64,000 bases of DNA, from positions 1-64,000 of the forward strand of contig JALORN010000009.1 in assembly GCA_025458905.1 (NCBI GenBank), given 5' to 3'. Of the stretch, positions 28,359-35,603 are shown piece after piece. Within the stretch, counting starts at the first letter, position 1, and each line of letters begins with the position of its first letter. The position numbers and the translations under genes were made by a program. The notes under the pieces are model-generated. The model was not told the DNA's origin and did not search any database. It worked only from the letters and a program-made list of their open reading frames with translations. This DNA comes from Steroidobacteraceae bacterium. GTDB lineage: Bacteria; Pseudomonadota; Gammaproteobacteria; Steroidobacterales; Steroidobacteraceae.

Positions 28359-29231
28359 ATGCTTCGCGGGCACGATGCGCCGGCACCGCCGAAGCGCGTG
28401 CTCGTCACGGGCGCCGGCCATGGTGGCGGTCGTGCGGCGCTCGGAGCGCTGCGTTGCCGGGGCTACGAGGTGATCGCCTGCGACACCGAGTGCCTCGAGG
28501 CCGAGAGCCCCTGGTTCGCCCGCATCCCGACACCGTCCGAGCCTGGCTTCCTGTCGACCCTCACGCGCGTCGCGCAGGAGCGCGAGGCGAGCTGGCTGCT
28601 GCCCACGCTTCCCGGGGAACTGCCGCGGATCGCGGGGCACGCTGCCACGCTGCGCCGTCTCGGCATCGCGGTGCACGTACCGCCGCCGCGGACCGTGGCG
28701 ATCTGCGGTGACGCGTGGCAGACGACGATGTGGCTCGCCGCACACGGCATCGCCGTTCCGCGGAGCACCTTGGCCGATCCGGCGGAGCACGCTGCCCTCG
28801 GCTTGCGGTCACCCGTGGTGGCTCGACGCCGGATCGCCCCGGACGACGACCCCGCGCCTGCGCTGCTCGACGACGTGCTGTGGCAGGAATCCTTGAGCGG
28901 AGAGGCGTTTCGCGTCCTGCTGGTGATGGACCCGCAACGACCGTCGCTCGCGCTGTACTGCCGCGCCCTCGCCGGGGTGACCGCGCAGCACGGCCGCGCG
29001 CTGTCGGCCGCGACCGCCTACGTCGCACCGCGCCCCGAGGTGACCACACTGGCGATCAAGGCCTGCAGCGCGCTCGGCGTGACGGGCCCCGCGACCGTCG
29101 ACGTCCGTTGCGATGCGACGGGCCAGCCCCACGTCACGCGAGTCCACGCTCACGTCGGCCCCGTCTTCGGACTGCTGCCCGGGATCTTCGACAGGCTCGT
29201 TGCGCTCCACCTGGCCGGGGTCCTCGGATGA
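28359..29231 (+). CDS. ATP-grasp-like protein
   Basis: A 290-aa protein. The N-terminus KRVLVTGAGHGGGRAALGAL and the VIACDTE strand resemble the pre-ATP-grasp domain of carbamoyl-phosphate-synthase/PylC-type enzymes. The central and C-terminal parts (LLPTLPGELPRIAGHAATLRR, CGDAWQTTMWLAAHGIAVPR, VTGPATVDVRCDATG) follow the same fold order. Several lysine/aspartate positions normally used for ATP and Mg2+ seem lost, so it may be degenerate. It begins 25 bases after the terminator hairpin. Substrate unknown; the family call is by pattern only. Confidence 0.55.
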   Translation: MLRGHDAPAPPKRVLVTGAGHGGGRAALGALRCRGYEVIACDTECLEAESPWFARIPTPSEPGFLSTLTRVAQEREASWLLPTLPGELPRIAGHAATLRRLGIAVHVPPPRTVAICGDAWQTTMWLAAHGIAVPRSTLADPAEHAALGLRSPVVARRRIAPDDDPAPALLDDVLWQESLSGEAFRVLLVMDPQRPSLALYCRALAGVTAQHGRALSAATAYVAPRPEVTTLAIKACSALGVTGPATVDVRCDATGQPHVTRVHAHVGPVFGLLPGIFDRLVALHLAGVLG

Positions 29232-29400
29232 GGCATCCCGCTGTCCGCCGGACTGCGCGCACGCAGCCCGGCGAGATCCTGCCACGTCGCAGTCGGCAGC
29301 GGCCTACAGCCGCGCGGGATTGGCTCGACTGCCTCGCCACCGGCAAGATCGTCACACTCGACGGCCATCAGGTCTCGCACACGAACGGAGGGAGACGAGC

Positions 29401-30099
29401 ATGGCCACGAAGACCAAGCGAAAGAACCCAGGCGCGCGCGCGCAGGCGCGCGCCCGCAGTACGTCAACCACGAGCCGCGGCGGCAGGGGCGGACGCGCGG
29501 CGGCCGGTCGCGCCGGGAGCGGGCGCGGCAGCAAGAGCAGCCGCGGCACGCGCGGGCGCGGGCGCGCCGCGACGGGCGCGACGACGCGCGGGAGTGCGGC
29601 CAGTCGCGGCCGCGGTCGCGCCCGGGCCGGCGCGGCGATGCGCCAGCAGGATGCCATCGGCCTGCTGAAGGCCGAGCACGAGCAGGTCGACCAACTGTTC
29701 GAGCAGTTCGAGCGTGCGGCGCAGGGCCGCGGTGCCAACGGCGCGCAGCGCAAGACCGAGCTCGCCAGCGAGATCAGCCGCCAGCTGCAGATCCATGCGG
29801 CGATCGAGGAGGAAATCTTCTACCCGGTCGCGGCCGGGGCGATCCGCGACGAGGACCTGATCCCCGAGGCGACGGTCGAGCACCAGTCGGCGAAGGACCT
29901 GATCGCGAAGATCGAGCGCATGAGCCCGGACGACGAGCTCTACGACGCCACCGTGATGGTGCTCGGCGAGTACGTGCGCCACCACGTCAAGGAGGAGCAG
30001 AACGAGCTCTTCCCGCAGGTGAAGCGCAGCGGCCTCGACCTGCGCGCCCTCGGCGAGCAGCTGCGCGAGCGGCGGGCGCAGCTGGAAACGACCGTCTAG
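29401..30099 (+). CDS. Hemerythrin HHE-domain protein with basic low-complexity N-terminus
   Basis: A 232-aa protein. Residues 1-78 are almost entirely Arg, Gly, Ala, Ser and Thr with Lys, like a histone-H1-like tail. From about residue 80 there is a four-helix HHE domain: LLKAEHEQVDQLFEQFE, IHAAIEEEIFYPVA, VEHQSAKDLIAKIE and YVRHHVKEEQNELFPQV carry the iron-ligand His/Glu pattern. HHE proteins bind a di-iron centre and sense or handle O2, NO or iron. The ATG follows a good ribosome site (GGAGGGAGA). An internal Met near residue 80 could make a tail-less form. Bases 29232-29400 upstream hold no convincing gene. Confidence 0.85.
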   Translation: MATKTKRKNPGARAQARARSTSTTSRGGRGGRAAAGRAGSGRGSKSSRGTRGRGRAATGATTRGSAASRGRGRARAGAAMRQQDAIGLLKAEHEQVDQLFEQFERAAQGRGANGAQRKTELASEISRQLQIHAAIEEEIFYPVAAGAIRDEDLIPEATVEHQSAKDLIAKIERMSPDDELYDATVMVLGEYVRHHVKEEQNELFPQVKRSGLDLRALGEQLRERRAQLETTV

Positions 30100-30161
30100 C
30101 ACGCGGCATCCGGTTGCGGCGGGTCCGGATCAGGATCCGCCGGGCGGTGCCAGGCGGGGCA

Positions 30162-30192
30162 AGCGCGCGGGATGCGGATGTTCCCGCGCGCT
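30162..30192. terminator. Hairpin between convergent hemerythrin and DUF2909-like genes
   Basis: A perfect 11-bp stem, AGCGCGCGGGA (30162-30172) and TCCCGCGCGCT (30182-30192), with a 9-base loop. There is no U-tract on either side. It lies between two converging genes, so a bidirectional transcription stop is plausible. Confidence 0.55.
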
Positions 30193-30251
30193 GCCGGCAA
30201 GAGTGCCCGTCGGCGCCGGGTCGGCTCCCGGGAAGCCGGGCTGCGCGGAAG

Positions 30252-30464
30252 CTAAGGCTGGACGCCGTGCGGCGACACCAGCCCCATCGCCCACGCGCCC
30301 ATCAGCAGCACGAACAGCGCCACCGACAGGCCGACGCGCACCGTCAGGGCGCGGACCATCTTGCGCGAATCCCCCTTGCCGCTGGCGAGGTGGAACAGGG
30401 CGCTCCCGAGGCTCGCGACGATCCCGACCAGCACGCAGACGACGAGGATCTTGAACAGTTCCAT
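30252..30464 (-). CDS. Twin transmembrane protein (DUF2909-like)
   Basis: A 70-aa protein with two hydrophobic helices (LFKILVVCVLVGIVASLGSALF and VGLSVALFVLLMGAWAMGLV) joined by a short basic loop (GKGDSRKMVRALTVR). Small twin-TM proteins of this type are found antisense between coxC and SURF1 in pseudomonads and relatives. Its presence here marks where the cox cluster resumes after the accessory block. Function unknown, probably linked to oxidase assembly. Confidence 0.8.
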   Translation of the reverse strand: MELFKILVVCVLVGIVASLGSALFHLASGKGDSRKMVRALTVRVGLSVALFVLLMGAWAMGLVSPHGVQP

Positions 30465-30523
30465 GGGCGGCTCGCGGCAGGATCACGGCGACGGGGGTGG
30501 GCCGGGAACGGTATCATAGGCCG

Positions 30524-31369
30524 GTGCCGATCCGGGTCGCCGTAGGACAGCGAGTGTTCGCGCCCTCATGGCTGATGACGGGCCTGACGGTGCTGCTGTG
30601 CGCGCTGTTCGTCGCGCTCGGCCGCTGGCAGTGGGGCCGCTACGAGGCGAAGCGCGAGCTCTGGGCGCAGTTCGAGCGGGGCGCAGGCCAGCGGGTCGAG
30701 CTCGGCTCGCGCGCCACCACCGGGCTGCCGCGTTATGCCCGCGTGCGCGTCGAGGGCCGCTGGCTGCCGCAGCGCCAGTTCCTGCTCGAGAACCGCTCGT
30801 ACGAGGGCCGGCCCGGCTACGAGGTGCTGACGCCGTTCGTGCTGCCCGACGGACGGCTGCTGGTCGTCAACCGCGGCTGGGTGCCCTTTGGCGGCTATCG
30901 CGACCGCCTGCCCGACGTGGCCGGCGCGTTTGCCGGCCTCGACGCCGCGCAACCGGTGGCGATCGCCGGGCGGCTCGACGAGCTGCCGAGCGCGGGGCTC
31001 GCCGCCGGGCGCGCGGCACCGGCGCTCGAGGGCGGCTGGCCGCGGCTGACGTCGTTCCCGACGGCGGCGCAGCTCGCCGCTTCGCTCGGCGCGCAGCTCG
31101 CGGCCGATGACGGGGTGCCCCCCGGTGCCAGCGACCGCGAGCTCGCCGGCGCCGGTACGACGACCGATGCGGCGCGCGGCGGGCCGCGGCTGGAGCGGCG
31201 CGTGCTGCTGCTCGATCCCGCCGAGCCGCGGGGCTACGTGCGGGCCTGGAAGCCCGGCGGGCGCGGGCCGGAGCAGAACTGGTCGTACGCGATCCAGTGG
31301 TGGAGCTTCGCGGTGGTGCTGGCGGGCCTGTACCTGGGGCTCAACCTGCGGCGCGCGCCGCCGGCGTGA
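30524..31369 (+). CDS. SURF1 family cytochrome oxidase assembly protein
   Basis: A 281-aa protein with a helix at each end, the SURF1 layout: N-terminal WLMTGLTVLLCALFVALGRWQW and C-terminal IQWWSFAVVLAGLYLGLNL. Family motifs are LGRWQWGRYEAK, ENRSYEGRPGYEVLTPF, LVVNRGWVPFG and NWSYAIQWW. SURF1 helps insert heme a into subunit I. Starts are uncertain: GTG at 30497 and 30524 are both in frame. A TATCAT element (30512-30517) just upstream of 30524 could be a -10 box, favouring 30524. The loop around residues 200-225 is longer than usual. Confidence 0.88.
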   Translation: MPIRVAVGQRVFAPSWLMTGLTVLLCALFVALGRWQWGRYEAKRELWAQFERGAGQRVELGSRATTGLPRYARVRVEGRWLPQRQFLLENRSYEGRPGYEVLTPFVLPDGRLLVVNRGWVPFGGYRDRLPDVAGAFAGLDAAQPVAIAGRLDELPSAGLAAGRAAPALEGGWPRLTSFPTAAQLAASLGAQLAADDGVPPGASDRELAGAGTTTDAARGGPRLERRVLLLDPAEPRGYVRAWKPGGRGPEQNWSYAIQWWSFAVVLAGLYLGLNLRRAPPA

Positions 31370-31428
31370 CGGTCGCAGGTGCGGCGCCGGGCAGGTGCCG
31401 CGCGACGCAGGATGCGAGAGGACAGGCA

Positions 31429-32046
31429 ATGACGACGCAGACGGTGCAAGGCTTCGACAAGGCGGCGCAGGCGCGCGGGCGGCGGACGCTGCTCGGGCTC
31501 GCGGCGCTGTTCTTCGTGCCGCTCGCGATCTCGTTCTGGCTCTACTACGCCGGCGGCTGGCGCCCCTCCGGCACCACCAACAAGGGCGAGCTGATCGTGC
31601 CGGCGCGGCCGCTCGAGCGCGTGCCGTTCACGCTGCCCGACGGCACCACCTCGGCACGCGCCGACCTGCTCGAGCGCAAGTGGACGCTGCTCTACATCGG
31701 TGCCGGCCCCTGCAGCGAGGACTGCCGCCAGGCGCTGTGGACGATGCGCCAGACGCGCCAGCTGCTGGCCGCCGACATGGACCGCGTGCAGCGCGTGTTC
31801 ATCGCGCGCGCCGACTGCTGCGACCTGGACTACCTGTCGAAGGAACACGCCGGCCTCGAGGTGGTGCGCGCCGACGACCCCACGACGCGCGACTTCTTCG
31901 CGCAGTTCCCGGCGAAGGACCCGAGCCACAGCATCTACGTCGTCGACCCGCTGGGGAACCTCATGATGCGCTTCGACGCGCGCGAGAACCCCAAGGGCCT
32001 GCTGTCCGACATGAAGAAGCTGCTGAAGCTCTCGCACATCGGCTGA
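31429..32046 (+). CDS. Membrane-anchored SCO-like thioredoxin-fold protein
   Basis: A 205-aa protein with one N-terminal helix (LLGLAALFFVPLAISFWLYY) and a periplasmic thioredoxin-like domain. It has Cys95 and Cys99 (GPCSEDCRQ) and a His at about 167 (DPSHSIYVVDPLG), the same C-x3-C...H set used by SCO proteins to bind copper for the CuA site. Its place between SURF1 and ctaA matches the uncharacterised gene found there in pseudomonads. I infer a role in oxidase copper delivery or thiol reduction; a classical SCO gene is not seen in the window. Confidence 0.75.
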   Translation: MTTQTVQGFDKAAQARGRRTLLGLAALFFVPLAISFWLYYAGGWRPSGTTNKGELIVPARPLERVPFTLPDGTTSARADLLERKWTLLYIGAGPCSEDCRQALWTMRQTRQLLAADMDRVQRVFIARADCCDLDYLSKEHAGLEVVRADDPTTRDFFAQFPAKDPSHSIYVVDPLGNLMMRFDARENPKGLLSDMKKLLKLSHIG

Positions 32047-32081
32047 CGACCCGCGCAACCTCCGACAGATCGACGCACGCC

Positions 32082-33143
32082 ATGAACGCCACCACCGAGA
32101 CCCTCGCCCCCGCCGCACTGCCCGTCGCCGCGATCGTGCGCCGGCTGGCGCTGCTGGGCGTCGCCCTGTGCCTCACGGTCGTCGTGCTCGGCGCCTGGGT
32201 ACGCCTCACCGACGCCGGCCTCGGCTGCCCCGACTGGCCCGGCTGCTACGGCCACGTCACGCCCGCCGGTGCGATGCAGAACCCGGGCCAGATCGAGTCC
32301 TACTCGCCCGGCTGGGCCTTCGACTCGGGCAAGGCCTGGCGCGAGATGATCCACCGCTACGCCGCGACCACGCTCGGCTTCGTCATCGTGCTGATCACCG
32401 CGCTCGCGATCGCCTACCGCCGGCAGAAGGCGGTCAGCCTGCCGTTTGCGCTGGCGCTGCTCGCCACGGTGCTGGTGCAGGGCATGCTCGGCGCATTCAC
32501 GGTCTGGTGGCTGGTGAAGCCGCTGGTGGTCGTGCTGCACCTGATCGGCGGCCTCACGACGCTGTCGCTGCTGTTCTGGCTGTGGCTCGACATGCGTCGC
32601 CGCAGCGGCGTCGTGCAAGCAGTGCCAGGCTCGACCGCGACGCCGACGCTCGACGGTGCGCGCCGCGCCGCCGTGGTCGCGACCGTGGTCGTCGGCCTGC
32701 AGATCGCGCTGGGCGGCTGGACCAGCAGCAACTACGCGGCGATCTCCTGCCCGGACTTCCCGACCTGCCAGGCGCAGTGGATCCCCGAGGGCATGGACTA
32801 TGCCGACGCCTTCGTGCTGTGGCGTGGCCTCGACATCAACTACACCGGCGGCGTGCTCGAGCACCCGGCGCGCGTCGCGATCCACTTCACGCACCGCGTC
32901 GGCGCCATCGTCGCGACGCTGGCGGTGCTGCTGGCGGCGATCCTCGCGCTGCGCGCGGCGCCGACCGCGCTGGTGCGCAACGGCGCGCTCTGGGCACTCG
33001 GCGGCCTAGGGCTGCAGCTGCTGGTCGGCATCTTCATGGTGCTCGAGACCTTCCCGCTGGTGCTCGCCACCGGCCACAACGGCGGCGCGGCGCTGCTGCT
33101 GCTCGCGATGCTGGTGCTGAACCGCCGCCTGAGGGAGGCCTGA
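32082..33143 (+). CDS. ctaA: Heme A synthase (CtaA/Cox15)
   Basis: A 353-aa eight-helix membrane enzyme that oxidises the C8 methyl of heme O to give heme A. Family features are [33 protein letters not shown] with its heme-ligand His, the second-half duplicate [19 protein letters not shown], and [10 protein letters not shown] plus [11 protein letters not shown] with the other His residues. The Cys pairs in both halves are intact. The ATG at 32082 was chosen over the long upstream open frame. Confidence 0.95.
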   Translation: MNATTETLAPAALPVAAIVRRLALLGVALCLTVVVLGAWVRLTDAGLGCPDWPGCYGHVTPAGAMQNPGQIESYSPGWAFDSGKAWREMIHRYAATTLGFVIVLITALAIAYRRQKAVSLPFALALLATVLVQGMLGAFTVWWLVKPLVVVLHLIGGLTTLSLLFWLWLDMRRRSGVVQAVPGSTATPTLDGARRAAVVATVVVGLQIALGGWTSSNYAAISCPDFPTCQAQWIPEGMDYADAFVLWRGLDINYTGGVLEHPARVAIHFTHRVGAIVATLAVLLAAILALRAAPTALVRNGALWALGGLGLQLLVGIFMVLETFPLVLATGHNGGAALLLLAMLVLNRRLREA

Positions 33144-33147
33144 GGCC

Positions 33148-34065
33148 GTGGCCTCGACGCCCGCCGGGGCCGTCGCCGCGCCCCGCGCGACCTGGCGGCA
33201 CTACTACGAGCTGACCAAGCCGAAGGTGGTGCTGCTGATCGTCTTCACCTCGATCGTCGGCACCCTGCTCGCGACGCCGGGGCTGCCGCCGCTCGATGCG
33301 CTCGTCTGGGGCAACCTCGGCGTCGCGCTCGCGGCGAGCTGCGCGGCGGCGATCAACCACGTGCTCGACCAGAAGATCGACGAGAAGATGGCGCGCACGC
33401 GCAACCGGCCGCTGCCGACCGGCACGGTCAACACCGCGCAGGCGCTCGGCTTCGCCGCGGCGCTCGGGCTGCTGTCGATGGCGTTGCTGTGGTGGCTGGT
33501 CAACCCGCTGACCGCGGTGCTGACCTTCCTCTCGCTGATCGGCTACGCGGTGGTCTACACCGTGTGGCTGAAGCGCGCGACCTCGCAGAACATCGTGATC
33601 GGCGGCGCCGCGGGGGCCGCGCCGCCGGTGCTCGGCTGGGCGGCGGTCACCAATTCGATCGACCCGAATGCGCTGCTGCTGTTCCTGATCATCTTCATCT
33701 GGACGCCGCCGCACTTCTGGGCGCTGGCGATCGCGCGCCGCGACGACTATGCCCGTGCCGAGATCCCGATGCTGCCGGTGACCCACGGCATCCCGTACAC
33801 GCGCCTGCAGGTGCTGCTCTACACGGTGCTGCTGGTGCTGGTGACCTTCATGCCGTTCCTGACCGGCATGAGTGGGCTGATCTACCTCGGCACGACGCTG
33901 GTGCTGAACGGCATCTTCCTCTACTACGCGCTGGCGATGAAGTTCACCGGCCGCACCGACCTGCCGATGAAGGTGTTCAAGTTCTCGGTGCAGTACCTGA
34001 TGTACCTGTTCGCGGCGCTGCTGGTCGACCACTACGTGCCGACGACGCAGCTGCTGTTCCAGTAG
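33148..34065 (+). CDS. ctaB: Heme O synthase (protoheme IX farnesyltransferase)
   Basis: A 305-aa UbiA-superfamily enzyme that adds farnesyl to heme B, making heme O for CtaA. Seen are [20 protein letters not shown], the Asp motif [42 protein letters not shown] and [20 protein letters not shown]. The GTG start lies 4 bases after the ctaA stop, so the pair is co-translated. Last gene of the oxidase cluster. Confidence 0.96.
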   Translation: MASTPAGAVAAPRATWRHYYELTKPKVVLLIVFTSIVGTLLATPGLPPLDALVWGNLGVALAASCAAAINHVLDQKIDEKMARTRNRPLPTGTVNTAQALGFAAALGLLSMALLWWLVNPLTAVLTFLSLIGYAVVYTVWLKRATSQNIVIGGAAGAAPPVLGWAAVTNSIDPNALLLFLIIFIWTPPHFWALAIARRDDYARAEIPMLPVTHGIPYTRLQVLLYTVLLVLVTFMPFLTGMSGLIYLGTTLVLNGIFLYYALAMKFTGRTDLPMKVFKFSVQYLMYLFAALLVDHYVPTTQLLFQ

Positions 34066-34081
34066 CCTCGAGGCAGGGGCG

Positions 34082-34100
34082 TGAGCGCAGGCGGCGCTCA
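34082..34100. terminator. Small hairpin between convergent ctaB and Uma2 genes
   Basis: A 7-bp perfect stem, TGAGCGC and GCGCTCA, with the loop AGGCG, just after ctaB and overlapping the Uma2 stop codon. No T-run follows. Its location between convergent genes suggests a weak terminator. Confidence 0.4.
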
Positions 34101-34682
34101 GGCGAAGACGGCCGCCCAGTCCACCGGGCAATCCGGCAGGGCCGCGGGCGCGACCCGCTCACCGACCGCAGCGCGACGCACCGAGGCATAGCCGTCCTTC
34201 CCCGGCTGGCGACGGATCTCGAGCGCGCGGCCGGAGACGTCCAGCAGCCAGTACTCCGCGATGCCGCTGCGCGCGTACAGGCCGCCCTTGCGACCCCGGT
34301 CATAGGCGAGGGAGCCGTCGGCGACCTCGATGGCGAGCCAGATGTCCGCAGGTTGCGGGAGCTTCTCGCGGAACCGATGGGCGTGGGGCGGGAGCACCAC
34401 GAAGTCCGGCTGCGGTGCCGTGAAGCGGGACAGCACCACGGGGCTCTGGCACCAGACGATCGCGCGCTCGCGCGGTATCGCATCGATCAGCAGGCGATTC
34501 AGTTCGCCAACCGCGGAACAATGCGGCGGGTTTGGAGGTGGCATTTCGAGGATCTCGCCCTCGATGAGCTCGACCCTGACGGGATTGCCCCATTCGTCTG
34601 CATCGAAGACGCCGGCCTCGGCCATGCGCAGGTAGCGCCGCACGTCGATCTTCAGCGGACTGGGCTGCACCATGGTGCTCAT
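34098..34682 (-). CDS. Uma2 family (DUF820) putative PD-(D/E)XK endonuclease
   Basis: A 194-aa protein from the second Met (MSTMVQPSPLKIDVRRYLRM); a start 30 bases further upstream is also possible. Family pattern: WGNPVRVELIEGEILEMPP, HCSAVGELNRLL, PQPDFVVLPP and IWLAIEVADGSLAYDRGRK, the last two supplying the D and E-x-K-like acid residues. Uma2 proteins are abundant in cyanobacteria and scattered elsewhere; their biological role is not established. It stands alone, convergent to ctaB, and may be a later insertion. Confidence 0.85.
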   Translation of the reverse strand: MSTMVQPSPLKIDVRRYLRMAEAGVFDADEWGNPVRVELIEGEILEMPPPNPPHCSAVGELNRLLIDAIPRERAIVWCQSPVVLSRFTAPQPDFVVLPPHAHRFREKLPQPADIWLAIEVADGSLAYDRGRKGGLYARSGIAEYWLLDVSGRALEIRRQPGKDGYASVRRAAVGERVAPAALPDCPVDWAAVFA

Positions 34683-34791
34683 CGGCGACAGGGTCGCGCG
34701 ATCCTCCGGCATCGGCCATCCCGATATTTGGCCGGTTCGACCGGGAATGCAATCCGCCGGCGACGCGGGCTGTCCGGGCCGGGCGCCGCGC

Positions 34792-35439
34792 TCAGCGACG
34801 GAACAGCCGGTCCGCGACGAACGGGTTGCTGCGCCGCTCCTCGCCGAAGGTCGAGGTCGGGCCGTGCCCCGGCAGGAAGGTGACGTCGTCGCCGAGCGGA
34901 AAGAGGCGCTCGCGGATCGAGGCGATCAGCTGCGCGTGGTCGCCGCGCGGGAAGTCGGTGCGGCCGATCGAGCCTGCGAACAGCACGTCGCCGACGAAGG
35001 CGAAGCGGCTAGGCGCGTGGAAGAACACCACGTGGCCGGGCGTGTGGCCGGGGCAGTGACGCACCGCGAGCGTCAGCTCGCCGACCTGCACCTCGTCGCC
35101 GTCGCCCAGCCAGCGATCCGGCTCGAAGGCCTCGCCGACGCCGAAGCCGAACATCTTCGCCTGCTGCGGCAGCTGCTCGATCCAGAAGCGGTCGCCCTCG
35201 TGCGGCCCGACCACCGGCACGCCGCTGCGGCGCACGAGCTCGGCGGTCGCGGCCGCGTGGTCGAGGTGCGCATGGGTCAGCAGGATGCGCTCGAGCTCGA
35301 GACCCTCCTGCTCGAGCACCGGCAGCACGCGCTCGAGGTCGCCGCCCGGGTCGACGATCGCCGCGCGGCGCGTGCGCTCGCACCACAGCACGGAGCAGTT
35401 CTGCTGGAACAGGGTGACGGGGACGACGGCGACCTGCAT
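34792..35439 (-). CDS. Metallo-beta-lactamase-fold hydrolase (YcbL-like)
   Basis: A 215-aa protein with the glyoxalase II-type metal motif THAHLDHAAA, then CPGHTPGHVVF, FVGDVLFAGSIGRTDFP and LPGHGPTSTFGEE. The N-terminus VVPVTLFQQNCSVLWCE and the overall length match the YcbL branch, which hydrolyses hydroxyacylglutathione-like thioesters slowly. The start at 35439 (MQVAVVPV) agrees with the family better than the Met four codons upstream. Probably cytoplasmic. Confidence 0.88.
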   Translation of the reverse strand: MQVAVVPVTLFQQNCSVLWCERTRRAAIVDPGGDLERVLPVLEQEGLELERILLTHAHLDHAAATAELVRRSGVPVVGPHEGDRFWIEQLPQQAKMFGFGVGEAFEPDRWLGDGDEVQVGELTLAVRHCPGHTPGHVVFFHAPSRFAFVGDVLFAGSIGRTDFPRGDHAQLIASIRERLFPLGDDVTFLPGHGPTSTFGEERRSNPFVADRLFRR

Positions 35440-35603
35440 GGCGGGCGGCATTATGCCCGAGCGCGGCGCCGGTCCCGGCAGGGCGCCGCCGGGAGCCCGC
35501 CGGATGTGCCCGTGCCGGGGCGCGCCGCGCCGAAACCCGACGGACTCGCTTCCCCGGGCGGTGGCGGCCGACTAATGTGCGACGCTGCCGCGCGACCCGA
35601 CCG

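Larger units (their letters stand above)
16546..30161. other. Accessory block interrupting the cytochrome oxidase cluster
   Basis: Everything between coxC and the DUF2909-like gene is foreign to the usual coxC / twin-TM / SURF1 / SCO-like / ctaA / ctaB order. The block holds the ABC transporter-sigma-CHAT-subtilase genes, an ATP-grasp-like gene and a hemerythrin gene. By eye, codon use is somewhat less extreme than in the flanking cox genes. No integrase, transposase, tRNA or obvious border repeat was found, so the mechanism and exact edges of insertion are unknown. Confidence 0.7.

Noticed and set aside
29228..29668. ORF starting with an ATGA overlap on the ATP-grasp-like gene
   Set aside because: It overlaps the hemerythrin N-terminus in another frame, soon becomes Arg/Ala repeats, and the hemerythrin ATG has a strong ribosome site.
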